Origin: Symbiodinium natans
Taxonomy: Eukaryota > Sar > Dinophyceae > Suessiales > Symbiodiniaceae
Length of the DNA: 64,000 nt
NCBI GenBank assembly: GCA_905221605.1
Contig: CAJNDS010002357.1
Span: 1,235,331 to 1,299,330, forward strand
Direction: 5' to 3'
Shown: one piece after another, positions 1-10,623 of the stretch
How positions within the stretch are numbered: the first letter of the stretch is position 1
Layout: every line of letters begins with the position of its first letter
Position numbers and translations under genes: made by a program
Notes under the pieces: generated by a model
What the model was told of the DNA's origin: nothing
Database searches by the model: none
What the model saw: only the letters and a program-made list of their open reading frames with translations

Positions 1-85
1 AAGGCTGAACTTCGGATGTGCTGAACACTGGACTTTCCCTGGAAACCTCCTCACCCACAAACCTTGACAATCAGCGCGCACAAGC

Positions 86-166
86 CTCTGCGAGCCGGCG
101 GACGGCTTCGCTAGTGAGGCCCACGTGGTCCAACTGGAGCCTCCGCAGCGCCTTCGAGCCCAAGAC
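86..166 (-). CDS. LRR exon of gene A
   Basis: 81 nt, phase 0 at both ends, encodes VLGSKALRRLQLDHVGLTSE and a short tail. This is the ribonuclease-inhibitor type LRR pattern LxxLxLxxxxLT. Acceptor GAG before GTC; donor GAG before GCTTGT. The matching gene B exon is 27281-27361, same length. Confidence 0.65.
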
Positions 167-3100
167 CTCTGCAAGAGGTGTGGCCGTTTTGACACGCAAA
201 AAAAACCTCAGAACCTGAGCTATCCTGAGCTACAGCTCGCCAGCACGTGAGGGCCTCAAGCAGCAGCTCAAGGTTGGGCATGAGGTCGCTCTCCAGGATC
301 GCCAGGCTCCTGGGAGCGGTGCTTTGAGACCAAAAACAAAGAAGGGGGCGCAAAAGCGCAGGGAGCAAGAGAGAACTCTATACTTTCTCAGGGAGGCCTC
401 TAGCGTGCGGGTCGGACTTGTGACTGCTTGCACACCGAGGCTCTCCAGCTGCGGGTACTGGTCCAGAGAGTTCAGCCCTACACGTAGCGCCTTGGCGCTG
501 AGATGGGAAAGCTTGAGCGCTTTGCAGCTCTCCGCCTTCTCTTTAAAAACGCGCTCCTGCAGTTTCAAAACCGAGTCGGCGTCGCTCCTGTGAGTGAATT
601 TTAGCTTGTCCCCAATGGTTTCTCGGAAGGTTTTTGGATCCATGGGAGCGACGCCGGCCTGGTCCGACTCCTCACTGTCGACCTCTTCTGACATGCTATT
701 TGCGGATCGGGTACTGGACCATTGCAGCTCCGCCACACACCACCCGCGTAGGTCGTACGGAGTGCGATTTTGAATCAGTGCTGCCACAGGGACAGACTTC
801 ATGCAACCGCTGGGCTCGTCGAAGACACGAACTTCCTCTTGCTTGGACCATGCTTCCTTCAGACGGTCTTCCGGCGTCAGGCTCTCGATGCGTAGAGTGC
901 GAGTGTGTTCTTGCGCATACATGACATGCATGTTATCCATCGCCCGCCGGAAGCTCTCGTCCTCGGCCTGGTCCATCCTTTTAAATTGGAATAGTGAGAC
1001 ATAATCTACAAAGACACAGTCCTGGTCCTGCAGCTTCGCTGCAAGCTTCTCAAGCTGATAGCCATATGGATCCGGGTGTTCCCGGGCTTCCCAGCAGTGC
1101 GACAGTGAGACGATCCTTTTGATCTCAGTCGGCCGGTCGTCTGCCCAGTCCTTCACCTATACAGCGAAAGGAAGCTGCCCGAGACCCGGCAGTTGAGGTC
1201 CATGGGAAAGAAGAGACAAGGCCCAGCGTGCTGGGGACCTCCACCCCTCCGCCTGCCTCCTCGTGCGTGACAAGAGCGGTGCGGACCCCGACGTAGGCGG
1301 ACTCGGCCTCCTGGCGCCGCGGGAGGCGCTGGCCTCCACACTGTGAACCCATGCAGAGAAGCGAGCGGCATCAGTGCAGAGAACGACGGATGTGGGAACT
1401 GAAGCGAAGCGGCCTTTGTGGTGGAGCTCCTTCAGGAACTCGGCACGCACCTCGAAGCAGAGCGGGATGGAGAGCAAGGCAAGCTTCACGGGGCACTTCA
1501 AACCCATCTTGCACCATCTTGCATCCTGGACTTCTTGCGTCTTCTGAGCGCGGGCACCAGGCGGATGTTGGCGTCGTTCAGGAACTGCGCCAGCTGCATC
1601 TTCTCTGCGAGCCCATACTCCGATGACTTCGCCTCTCGGGCACTGGCATGTGAATGAAGGTGAAGTTCATCTGAATTTCCAAGAGATGCGCCACTGCTGA
1701 TCGTGGACGGCACCTCTTTCTCCTTCGGCACTTCAGGAGCCGGGTCCAAAAGGCAGCGAACCAGGGCCTGGCGGCTCAGCCGAGTGCCTCGGAACCCACG
1801 AGTCTGACAATACAGCCGGAACTGGCGGGAACCGAACCGGACCGAACTGTAAGGCTAAGGCAAAGAACTGTGTTGCCCCCGAGCCCATTTGGAGAGCTTC
1901 ATAAGCTCTGCATGAGTATGGTTTCCTCTGCACGTGCTCTGGGCCCTACCACCCACAACAACCTGCACGTGTGGTTTGTCAGGAGGACGGAGGAGAAGGA
2001 GAGGAGAGGAGGGGAGAGGAGGGGAGAGGAGGGGAGAGGAGGGGAGAGGAGGGGAGAGGAGGGGAGAGGAGGGGAGAGGAGGGGAGAGGAGGGGAGGACC
2101 TGTTGAAAAGTTCAAGGCGCGCGGCATATTAGACGGTGCATCCTGAACTCATAAAACACCCGGCCATCATCTCTTGAACCAGGTGCTGTCGATGCCTGCT
2201 ATGGCATCATCGTGCGTGGACGGATCAGGCATCGGCATCAGCCTGGCCTTGGGCTCGAATCCCCCTCCGCCCCTCCAAATTCACTCCGCTCGGGGACCCC
2301 TCCCATCTCCCCGTTCGCGGTCCCTTTGCGAAAGTGCAGGGCACGCCACTGTGGAGTTTTCGCAGAGGCGAAAACTCTGCCAAGTAGTCCTCTCCTCCTC
2401 TTCCTCTCTCCTCCCCTCTCCTCTCCTCCTCCGGGTCCGTGTCCAAGCCCCTCCCACCTCCAGCCTGCCGGTGTCTTGTCAGTAGGCTTTCCAGACTCCC
2501 TGAAAACCGAAGCCTAAACCCAAAACTCCCAACCCTAGCTAACCCCCATCAAACGCCCGTCTCAAAGAACCTTTCTTTTTCTGCCCTACACTGAACTGCT
2601 AGGCCTAAGTCGAGCCGGTCGTCCGCTTCCCGACAGATGGGTGGATTTGTCGCTGGGCGTCCAGCTGTCGGCAAGAGCTTCCTGCAAGTGGCCCTGGGAA
2701 GTTTCGAGCAAGAGCAGCACTGGCCAGCAATGCTGCTGACTCCCACCTGAATCTCCTCCACGGTGAAGTGGCTTCCTCGCACAGTGGTCGGGCCAGTCAA
2801 CGCTAGCCGCCCGCTAGCCCATCAAGATAGTCACAGTCGTGAGTCTGGTCGTGGTGGCTTATTGTTCCACTCCAACACACACCCTACAGGGCTACAGGAC
2901 ACCGACATGCACAGCTGGCACACCTGGCGCGTCTCAGCTCCCCGCCTCCAAGCCTCCGAAGAATGCTGCGCAGGGTCGGAATCCTTTGCTTCTCCGGGCT
3001 GTCGACCTGGCGACGTGACAGCAGGCTTGCTAAAGTGCCCTGAAGAGATCTTCCGCCCCGTGACACCGCAAGCTCGTTTGAGGATATCTTTGTCAGAGCC

Positions 3101-3944
3101 TGAAGTTTACAACTTCACTATGTGCGCCTTTGCACTGCCTTCGCCTTCCCTCCAGACCAGAGAATGCTCTGCGACACGCTCCCTCGACCCGGTAGCACCA
3201 AGTAGGGGATGTCCGCATTCTTCAACAAATCTTCCAGCTGCTTCTTGTCCAGGGGCTTCGCCTGAGGCATGCCGCATGCAAGCGCATGCTGTGGCCTGTG
3301 TGAAAGAAAGCGAACGTCTGGCCGGCTTTTCGATATGAAGCTTGCTGCCCAGCCTCTTCTGCCGCATCTGGCAGCGGAGGTACAGGTACATTGGTCCTCC
3401 GCGAGAGAGAGAGAGCGAGAGAGAGAGAGAGAGAGCGCCGCCGCGGTCACAGCGTGTTTCTTGTGAGTGGTTCGAGCAGTGGAAGTGGACGCAAACCGGT
3501 GTCACGTACGAGCTGCTGTGTGCGCCGCCTACTTTTCTCGGCAATTCCATGTCCATCCTCCACGCCCGCGCGGCTTCCTTGGACCCTACGGAGAACCGGA
3601 GGCTCAGCAGCCCCTCACCTCGGCGACCCTAGGGGTTCTCAGACCCAGCCCATCCCTTGAACATCGAGTGAGGCTGGGCTGAGGGATGCTCAGGGTCTAC
3701 AGAACCGGGGAACTTCGAGCTGGGTGCTGGGCTGTCGGGAACTTCGCGCAAAATGCCCTGAACAGCATGGTTTTGACCAAGGAATGAGACATTACTGGCA
3801 CGCAACTCATCAGCGCCTCAAATTCCTCGGTGAAACCGTCGCCTCGCTTTCAGCAAAGACGACACATGGCGACGGAGTCTCTGTCACTGCAGCAGCCCGC
3901 CTGGAAGGCAACGAAGGATATGGCGGAGCGTGGCTACGGAGATC
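86..3944 (-). CDS. Gene A: EF-hand-like / HET-like / LRR protein, 3' end beyond window
   Basis: Multi-exon gene read right to left; paralogue of gene B. Inferred exons: 3901-3944 and 3817-3842 (EF-hand-like microexons), one starting at 3757, about 3533-3585, 3199-3261, 1558-1632, 1414-1450, 1257-1333, 450-1156 (HET-like), 255-309, 86-166 (LRR), continuing past base 1. Boundaries come from alignment with gene B: phases agree and most introns start GC and end AG before a G (1157-1256, 1334-1413, 167-254); 1451-1557 starts GT. The joined frame reads without stops through ...NDANIRL-VRAEFLKELHHKG-QRLPRRQEAE...VTHEE-VKDWADD. Role unknown; a HET-like domain followed by LRRs suggests an intracellular sensor (inference). 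The joins among exons between 1632 and 3757 are uncertain, and the 5' end was not found. Confidence 0.6.
255..309 (-). CDS. Short linker exon of gene A (LAILESDLMPN motif)
   Basis: 55 nt, encodes SLAILESDLMPNLELLLE. The gene B copy (27420-27474) has the same length with conservative changes F/L, Q/E, Q/E. The other two frames are disfavoured: one hits a stop in gene A. The donor is GAG before GCCCTC here and CAG before GTGCCC in gene B, so GC and GT alternate at the same site. Confidence 0.55.
450..1156 (-). CDS. HET-like domain exon of gene A
   Basis: A 707-nt exon (235 codons plus 2 nt). The motif order resembles the fungal HET domain: VSLSHCWE near residue 15 (HET has ALSYCWG), CVFVDYVSLFQFKR near 50 (HET has ylWiDalCInQ), then FRRAMDNMHVMYAQEHTRTL (HET has qi..M..iY..A), and RGWCVAELQWS near residue 140 (HET has RGWtfQErlLs). 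The match is by motif spacing only; overall similarity is low. The acceptor is a pyrimidine-poor ...TATAG before GTGAAGGAC. The proposed donor is CCGCA before GCTGGAG, which gives the phase needed by the next exon (255-309). The copy in gene B has the same length, with roughly three quarters of residues identical and no indel, showing coding constraint. Confidence 0.7.
1257..1450 (-). CDS. Two small exons upstream of the HET-like exon, gene A
   Basis: Exons 1414-1450 (37 nt, VRAEFLKELHHKG) and 1257-1333 (77 nt, QRLPRRQEAE...VTHEE) separated by an 80-nt GC-AG intron. Both keep exactly the same length in gene B (28723-28759 and 28411-28487). Differences between copies fall mainly at third codon positions in this frame (ACC/ACG, GCT/GCG, CTT/CTG, ACG/ACA), which selects it over the other two open frames. 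Confidence 0.65.
1558..1632 (-). CDS. KMQLAxFL helical exon of gene A
   Basis: 75 nt, phase 0 at both ends, encodes a helix-like segment with EKMQLAQFLNDANIRL. Acceptor AG before GCG; donor CTG before GTGCCC. Gene B copy 29165-29239, same length. A related exon lies upstream at 3199-3261, so this symmetric exon seems to have been duplicated within the gene. Confidence 0.6.
2003..2098. repeat. 10-bp purine tandem repeat (GGGGAGAGGA)n
   Basis: About nine head-to-tail copies of a 10-bp G/A unit. All purines lie on the plus strand, so it could form a triplex. A C/T-rich tract of opposite polarity lies at about 2396-2430. Confidence 0.9.
3199..3261 (-). CDS. Second KQL-type helical exon, gene A
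   Basis: 63 nt, CAG acceptor before GCG, donor TTG before GTGCTA; encodes KPLDKKQLEDLLKNADIPYL. It resembles the 1558-1632 exon in length, phase and pattern (K-K/M-QL-x2-L/F-L-x2-A-D/N-I). The gene B counterpart is near 30255-30316 (HKKQLADLVMNANISL). Whether both copies are spliced in series or used alternatively cannot be told from DNA. Confidence 0.5.
3817..3944 (-). CDS. EF-hand-like microexons of gene A
   Basis: Exons 3901-3944 (44 nt, ISVATLRHILRCLPG) and 3817-3842 (26 nt, DGFTEEFE), then one starting at 3757 (GILREV). Introns are 58 and 59 nt. The joined peptide follows calmodulin's ISxxELRxVLxxLGxxxTxEE pattern, but the acidic Ca-binding loop was not located, so binding is uncertain. 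Gene B repeats the structure at 31094-31137, 31002-31027 and 30944, with identical exon lengths. Donors are GC here; in gene B the first is GT. Confidence 0.5.
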
Positions 3945-4432
3945 CTTTCAGCATTCTGGTCAGCCTTGCGGGCAGCTCAGGTTAGCAACTTCTAGGCTCG
4001 GTCTTACAGTACGATGCAGGCCCAAGACGCTTAGATGTCTGGTCTCACTCCGAGATTAGACTAGATCGTTGGCACCCATCAATCTGGGCAACAGCATGTT
4101 TACAGATGCCAGTGCAACTGCCGACATCAGCATGCCAAAATGCTCGCGTCCATGTATTCGCAGCGCTCCGTCAATAAGCTCACATCGAGGAGCCAAGGAG
4201 GAAGAGGTTGATTCACTGGTGTACCACGGGTGTGCAATGAGAGGTGGTGCTTGAACCTGGACCATCGCTTGTAGGCTGAAAAAAGGTAATGGGAAGCTGC
4301 TTGGAGCACGCCACTGGCTGGCCAGCCACTGATTGGTTGTCGACGCCGGTATGGACTAACAACTTATTTTGAGTGTACCTTCATTTGTATAGCCGATGAA
4401 AAACTGCAGGTATCGGACGAACCATCATGGGC

Positions 4433-4677
4433 CTTCAAAGCGCAGGCTTCTTCCCGCACCTCAGCGCGAAGCATGGCCCGAATGTCATCTGTCAACCCCC
4501 CTCCTGAGTGGAGGACCCGTTGAAGCTCCATCTGGTGCCGGCGGTCAAGGGCCTTTGACAGCGGGAGCCCTCGCAAAAGCCCTCACAGCGAATGAACACA
4601 ATCTGCCCTGCGCTGGCCTGCAACTCCGCCAAGTGCAACTCCTCCTGGGCCTGCATGGTTTGCAGGTGCTTGTGCAT
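4433..4677 (-). CDS. Candidate coiled-coil exon pair
   Basis: Exon 4618-4677 (begins at an ATG; 20 codons, TMQAQEELHLAELQ) and exon 4433-4552 (40 codons, ALDRRHQMELQRVLHSGGGL then DDIRAMLRAEVREEACALK). They are separated by a 65-nt GC-AG intron, phase 0. Together they give a charged helical segment likely to form a coiled coil. It lies upstream of gene A on the same strand and may be its 5' part or the end of another gene. The true 5' boundary is unknown. Confidence 0.45.
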
Positions 4678-5836
4678 TCATTCGCGGCCCGTGCGGCAGT
4701 GCGGCGAGCTGGCAGCACCAGCAACATTAAGCGGCATCAAGCAACTGACTCGAGGCGCTGCATTGAAACCTGCATAGATGCATGGATTGCTGCGCCTTCA
4801 AGGTTCAACCTGAAGGTGGGTGCTTCCGCCTGCAGGCCTCAATCCCGAACGTTCAACCCCAATGCTCAAAAGCCTCGGTGCCTGTACCGCAGCGCGGACA
4901 TCTTGGAGGACCAAGCCCTCACGCCCAGTATCCTTCTGGAACGGCACATGCTTAGAAAGTGCGCCACATGCGAGGGGTCAACCTGAACATCAGAAAAATC
5001 AGGACAGAGCTGGCATAGAGGCCGCTAGGTCAAAGCCGGGCCTGTGAGTAAAGCGGTGCATTCACACATTCAACGTGCATTCAGACATCCCCGTTACAGC
5101 TTCGAGACTACCCTGCACCTAGATCTCTTAAAGCTACGTGACAGATCCCACATGTTGGGTTCCAGGGGGGGATAAGAAAACGGGAAAAGGGAGGTAAACC
5201 GGGCAGCTCATGGCCTAAACCCTCGATAAAGTTGTCGCTGACTTTCAATGTCCATTTCTGTACTCCTCACCGGCACCTTTTCCCCCGAAGGTCATTTGCT
5301 TTTACGAACCCAAGGAGATCTTGCTGGTCTGACTACGAAGAACAGCGGCCAGCCTGAGAAGAATCTGGGGCCGGCATAATCTGGACAGGGCAGGGCTATG
5401 GAGGAGTGCTTTTGTTCACAACGCTGGCTGACATGGGAACCAAGCCTTCAGCTTGTCAAGTTTATGGGGAAGGTTTTGAAGGTTTCAAGGAGTATCAGAG
5501 CAGCATTTGTAGCATCCCTACCCGCGCCTGCCTTCTGACTGCAGCGAAAGAATGCAACTGTTGTCAATTCAGTGCAGAGGTGAATCAACACTCAACCCCC
5601 AGACTTTGCCATAGCCCACAGTCGAACAACCAGGCCCTTCACTCCTGCCTCTGAAAATGCGGTCAACTGCTGGACCCTTCTGGAACAGGCAAGCTGTAGA
5701 TGCTGCCTCTCTTCCTGCACACGGAAGTCACGTGAGACATCCCTTTTGTGCCTAATCGCAATCTTCTAACTTGAGGGAAGGACTGGAGGCAATAATCAGA
5801 AGAGTTGTAGTGTTCGGACCCCACGAACTTTGTCCA
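4678..5836. other. No recognisable gene
   Basis: Mixed-composition DNA with only short open frames. No conserved motif, repeat array or RNA gene was recognised. Confidence 0.4.
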
Positions 5837-6061
5837 TCAATACCACAAGATGCCAACGGCATCCGGGCAACGGTCTCTTGCCAACTTCCGGGGAGATGAG
5901 AGTTGCTTATGCCGATTACTTGGCCGAACCGACGAGACCTCTACCTGGAACAACAAACGACAATCCATGCTCTGGGGGCACACAGCAACGGCAGCTCCAA
6001 CTGCCTGCACGAAGTCCTCCACCACATGTGCCTGAGACCGACTGACCACAAGCGCTGGCAC
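5837..6061 (-). CDS. Possible exon, unknown protein
   Basis: Open minus-strand frame with protein-like composition (AHVVEDFVQAVGAAVAV) and a stop at its low end. No family was recognised and no second copy exists in the window to confirm it. Its strand agrees with the neighbouring genes. Weak call. Confidence 0.2.
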   Translation of the reverse strand: MPALVVSRSQAHVVEDFVQAVGAAVAVCPQSMDCRLLFQVEVSSVRPSNRHKQLSSPRKLARDRCPDAVGILWY

Positions 6062-6354
6062 GTCCCATATCCTACCCTCCGTTCGCAGAGGACAAACCCG
6101 GCAGCCGGCATGATGGATGTGATGGATATTGAGGGAGGTGAATTTCGAAAGTGATTTAGGAGCATGCCGGATCGTAATGTTGCATCCACCAAAGATCTGA
6201 GCCTGAGCAAAGGCCTAAAGCCTGAAACCTTGAGGCCTGAGGTTGTCGGGCCCTGAAATCTTAAGTCTCCAGCCCCAAAGCTAAGATTTCCTTATAAGAT
6301 GCTTTTGTGCCGAGAAGCATCTGGACAAGCAGACCCGCATCTTCCCCCTAACCC

Positions 6355-6481
6355 CATCCTTCCCCCCCCCCACCACCCCCCCCACCACCCCCCCCCCCCC
6401 AGCCCCACCCCCACCCCCCCCACCCCCCCCCACCCCCCCCCCACCCCCCCCCCACCCCACCCCAACCCCACCCCCCCCTTG
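6355..6481. repeat. C-rich low-complexity tract
   Basis: Runs of C broken by single A or CA. The long proline or glycine frames across it are composition artefacts. Confidence 0.9.
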
Positions 6482-6589
6482 GACCTCTCTGCCCTGCCCT
6501 TCCTCCCCTTTTTCGGCTGCCGAGGCGGCGCGCGCAAGCGTTTACAATAAAACGTTTGGTCCCCCGGATCTTTTTTCGGGCTGGCATCC

Positions 6590-6840
6590 CTTGAATTTCA
6601 TATAAGCGCATCCCTTTTCAAATCATGTGGATCCCTTTTAAAATCATATGAACCCCCTCTAAATTCATATGACTTCGTCCCTATTAAAATCGTATGGATC
6701 CTTTTTCATTTCATACAATCTCACCCCTTTTTTACAATCATATGGATCCCTTTTACACTCATATAAATTCATCCCGTTTAAAATCGTATGGATCGCTTTA
6801 AAATTCATACAAGCTCATCCCGTTTAAGATCATATAAAGC
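6590..6840. repeat. Degenerate minisatellite with CATATG dyads
   Basis: Roughly 26-31 bp units of the type ATCATATGnATCCCTTTTAAA repeated about nine times, with decay. Units share a CATATG or CGTATGG core and a C-then-T run, and the tract is AT-richer than its flanks. Confidence 0.7.
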
Positions 6841-7320
6841 CAGACACCCCCCCGCCATTGCCCCCCACCCGCCCCACACTGAAGACGGGGGGGGGGGGGG
6901 AGCGCAAAAGGAGAGAGGGGGTCACACCAGACCACATTACACTGGCCTGCCTGCGACCTCAATCGGAAGACGTCCCTCATGTACTGTGCCATCTCACCTC
7001 AAGGGTCGCCAAAAAGCTGTCTAGTTGCCCACACAACGATGAAAGCAAATTTTATTGAACTGTAGCGCGAAGCGAAGTCTCACGGCTGCAGCACAGATAT
7101 TCCCATGTAGGCCTAGGATACGTCGGCGGTTGGTGTTCTCGCCCATGGTGTTGCCTCTGTGCCGCAGCCTTTGTGCAGAGATGCGTGCAAAGCAGGCCTG
7201 CAGACATCAAAGGCTCCCACCACTTGTGGGGCTGGAGCGAAAATCGCACTGGGAAATGCGCAGCGGGGGGACCCGTGATTTTCCAGTATCAAAGGTAATC
7301 ATTTACCTGACCGTAGGTAG

Positions 7321-7836
7321 TCGAACAGTGAAGTCGACAAAGTTCGTTCGATGGTCGCAGCAAGAAAGTGGAAAAAGAATGAATGAAACCCGTACCTACA
7401 CTGGGAAATGCGCAGCGAAGGGCCGCGTGTGGGGGACCAAGCTGCGTACCTACGGGATTTTCGGTGGGTGGCGCAGCCCAATGGCCCGCGACCATCACGA
7501 AGCGCAGCTTGGTCCCCCCCTCGCCCCGGCCCCCGCTGCTGGAAAATCACGGGTCCCCCAGCAGTGGGGGCGGCGGGGGAGACCAAGCTGCGTACCTACA
7601 AGATTTTCGGTGTCGCCCGCCGGGATAATGTATTTCTCAGGAGGGCGCGCAGGGGGGTCCACGAAGGGCTGGAAAATCACCGGTCCGGCGGGGTCCGCAC
7701 GGGGGTCTGCGCAGGGGGCTGGCACCCCGCGGCCCTCGCTGCCTTCCTGAGATTCCCGGCGGGCGACGCCGAAAATCCTGTAGGTACGCGACTTTGGAAC
7801 CACCATCGAATTAACTTTAGCGACTTCACTGTTCGA
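7321..7836. mobile_element. Terminal-inverted-repeat element, non-autonomous
   Basis: A 34-bp left arm at 7321-7354 beginning TCGAACAGTGAAGTCG is matched in inverted orientation at 7803-7836 with 4 mismatches. The 516-bp interior has smaller inverted motifs (GTACCTACGGGATTTTCGG at about 7445 and its near complement at about 7769) and repeated CTGGAAAATCAC blocks near 7540 and 7669. No transposase frame is visible and no clear target-site duplication was seen. Most likely a MITE-like element. Confidence 0.6.
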
Positions 7837-8577
7837 AGATGTTCAAAGAGTTTCGACTAAACAGTATACCGTATGCCTGATTCCGACAAAAAATATGGAG
7901 GAACAGCGCGCCGCACAGGAGATGGCTTCTTGGCCAAGTCGAAGGTTGGCACGGCACGACTGTGAAATCCTCGCTTTGCGCTGCTGCCTTTATTCCTTAC
8001 GCATAGATTAGACGGTTCATGATCAATTCATGGGCTTTGCTCGGATGATGTTCATCATGCTGCTCGATCTGCTGCTTCCACACCATCCTCTGAGAGTCCG
8101 ACGAAGATCTGGAGCTTGCGCTTCCAGCCTAGCCAGGCAAAGCACGGGGCTCCATTTGCCCCATCAGTTTCATAGGAGAAGTGCAGCTTCTTTGATTGCG
8201 TTCTGGGGGGGGGGGGGGCCACATATGGCAAAGGTCTCTGGCAATATAAGTACCAAAATTGAATACATACATAAATGAATATTAGATGTACAACATTTTT
8301 ATATATTTTCATATATTAAAATTCAAAATGCGAGCAAAAAAACGCGAGAAAACACCCAAATTTGCTGCATGCCGCATAGTCAATAAAAACTTAGGTTCTA
8401 CTTCGGTTTTACGTTTTTTGAGTCGAAGCCCTAAACCCTGAAAACCCTAAACCCCAAGGTCTGTAGTACTGTAGCGCAAAGCCCATTCGAAGAGTCCTTG
8501 GCCAATGTCGAAAAAGTCATATCTAAGCCCTTGGGGTCAGGGTACGTCACAAGGGTTTCTGCACTTCTGGGTTTATA

Positions 8578-8640
8578 AACCCTAAACCCTAAACCCTAAA
8601 CCCTAAACCCTAAACCCTAAACCCTAGGGTTTAGGGCTTA
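8578..8640. repeat. Interstitial telomeric repeat, head-to-head
   Basis: About seven CCCTAAA units run directly into AGGGTTTAGGG, so two telomere-type arrays face each other, as at a fused end. It lies just downstream of the stop codon of the candidate gene at 8647-9160. Confidence 0.9.
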
Positions 8641-8646
8641 TAGGGC

Positions 8647-9160
8647 TCAGGGATGAACCCACCCCGAAACCTTGATGGCGTTAAACATTCTAACAAATCC
8701 GGCGATAACCCGGTCATGCACTTGCAGGGGCTCCTGCATGAAGGCAGAAGGGTTCTGGGCTTTGTGGGCTTGGTAGGGAGTTAAATAACTTAGGGGATAC
8801 GGCAAGGAAGGCAATTCCGTACTCGAACCAAACCACGAAGACGTCGAGCTGTCGATGTCTCCTAGATGGCTGTTACGGCCCGGCGGGAGCACCTCCCCAC
8901 TTTCAAAAACTGCCTGCGCCGGATCCAGCTCAGAAGCATCTGGCATGCCGGGCAGCATCTCAGTCCTTCACACTCCACACAAGCAGGGCAGCTACAACAC
9001 CCACCCATACACACACTCTCTCTCTCTTCTCTCTCTCTCTCTCTCTCTCTTGCAACAAAAAATGCGATTCCGATCAAGTACTGGACAGCATAGTAACAGC
9101 AGATTCCAAGTATGGCAGCAACGTTAATACCACGAGTTGCATCATGGCAATCTGCCAAAA
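8647..9160 (-). CDS. Candidate membrane protein, last two exons
   Basis: The upstream exon (about 9053-9160) encodes CHDATRGINVAAILGICCYY followed by AVQYLIGIAFFV, a probable membrane segment. It is followed by GTT and a GCAAGA donor. The intron holds a (GA)n tract, and the last exon (8647 to about 8958) encodes DASELDPAQAVFESGEV... through to SGWVHP and a TGA stop. The acceptor is not certain (ACTGAG before ATG keeps the frame). Composition is convincingly protein-like, but no family was recognised. The stop lies a few bases from a telomere-like block. Confidence 0.4.
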
Positions 9161-9316
9161 GCCCTATAGCTCCTCAAGCTGAAGCAGCAGCTGCCTTCAG
9201 CATACACTGCTGCTCGTTTCCAGCCTCAAGCCACAAACCACCACAGCATGGAAGATGTATGGCTCACCGTGCCACAGCACTCTCGTGGCAGGGCTCTGCC
9301 TGCAGGGTGTGTGGGG

Positions 9317-9376
<60 letters not shown>

Positions 9377-9388
9377 AGCGAGAGAGAG

Positions 9389-9432
<44 letters not shown>
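9005..9432. repeat. Dinucleotide microsatellites (CT)n, (GA)n and (CA)n
   Basis: (CT)n at about 9017-9050, (GA)n at about 9319-9390 and (CA)n at about 9398-9431 in close succession. The first lies in the predicted intron of the 8647-9160 gene. Confidence 0.9.
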
Positions 9433-10219
9433 TGGCAAGTATCGTATTGCTGTAGACTACACACCACGCCATGAAAGTAATGGACCAGATTTAATGCAAG
9501 CAGCTCAGCACTGGACCTCAAATGCCCGGCTAAGACGCCGTGCAGGGACAATGCGCCCCCAACTAGTTGCCAGCCAAAATGGCTCCACATCTCAAACCAG
9601 TAGCGGAATGCCTGCTGGCATACAACATAGTAACTTGGGGAACTGCCTCTGATCTCTAAAGTCTTGTGGGAGTCGCGCAGTAACTTGTTGTGTGATGTCC
9701 TGGGCTCCCACGCAAGTCACAAGGTGTACCTAACCCGGACATGTCCTTCGTAGGCTTCTTGTCCTAGTACATGGCTTCCTGGCAAGGTCCATTGATGAAA
9801 CAAACTGCTGTGAACACATAACTTCGTTTGATAAGATCACAAGCAACTGAACCTTTGGGTCAAGGCTGCTGGGGTTATCAGAAGTTCTGGGAGAATGAGT
9901 TCTATGTTTCTCTAAAGTAGGAGTAGTTTTAGGGTGGCAAAGTCCTTTTGCAGGGATCTTTGCGGGAGCTCAGGCATTCAGCGATTCCCCCGTGACCCCC
10001 GGCGCTAAACAACGAGGTGTCCAAGCGTTTGCTATTGACGGTGATAGAATTGCAAAGTGAATGACAGAGTGCTTCCCAGTCCGGAAAACCCTACACATCC
10101 CTACGCTGGATGGACACCTACAATTGACATTAAGCATAAAGATGACGTCCCTACCTATGCTTATATGACTTCTCGTAAAAAGGAAAAAGCACGCCCCCCA
10201 AGCCCTGGTACAGGAGGAA

Positions 10220-10262
10220 CCCTAAACCCTGAACCCCAAACCCCAAACCCTAAACCCCTGAA
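10220..10262. repeat. Short degenerate telomere-like tract
   Basis: CCCTAAACCC-type units with substitutions (CCCTGAACCCC). Confidence 0.75.
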
Positions 10263-10269
10263 CCCGGAA

Positions 10270-10623
10270 GCAAGGCATGCAGCATGGAGTGGCAGGGCAG
10301 CGAGGCTCAAAGCCTCCGAAAGAAAGTCAAACCTCCGAAGAGTATGGGGGGAGTCCTTGCATTCCTTGCGTTCGGTCGCTTTCACGGATTTCGGGTTGAA
10401 GCGCAGGGCATGCAGTGCCATATGCAAACCATCCACGTCCCTCAAGGCCCGATTCCTCCCCCCCCCCCGCCCACTTTTTCTTCTGGAGATCAGGGGAAGC
10501 TGGTCTTTCCTCCACAACCCCGATCACTTCGGCCTCCCATCCTTTGAGCGACCTGAAGGCGGACAGGTCGCTTCCACGGGGCTCTACACACTCCCGTCGC
10601 AATTGGCCAAAAGACAAGCACAA
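10270..10623 (-). CDS. Possible exons, unknown protein
   Basis: Two overlapping minus-strand frames have protein-like stretches: LSAFRSLKGWEAEVIGVVEE (about 10500-10565) and GLHMALHALRFNPKSVKATE (about 10370-10430). They may be two exons of one gene separated by the C-rich tract near 10460. No homologue recognised; a long plus-strand frame over the same region includes the telomere-like tract and is less likely. Confidence 0.25.

Noticed and set aside
9565-9600. Possible dinoflagellate spliced-leader sequence (CCAAAATGGCT)
   Set aside because: Only the central bases match the known leader core; the rest is absent. No full leader was found by eye on either strand.
9197-9652. Frames of ER, LS and CV repeats
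   Set aside because: Translations of (GA)n and (CA)n microsatellites.
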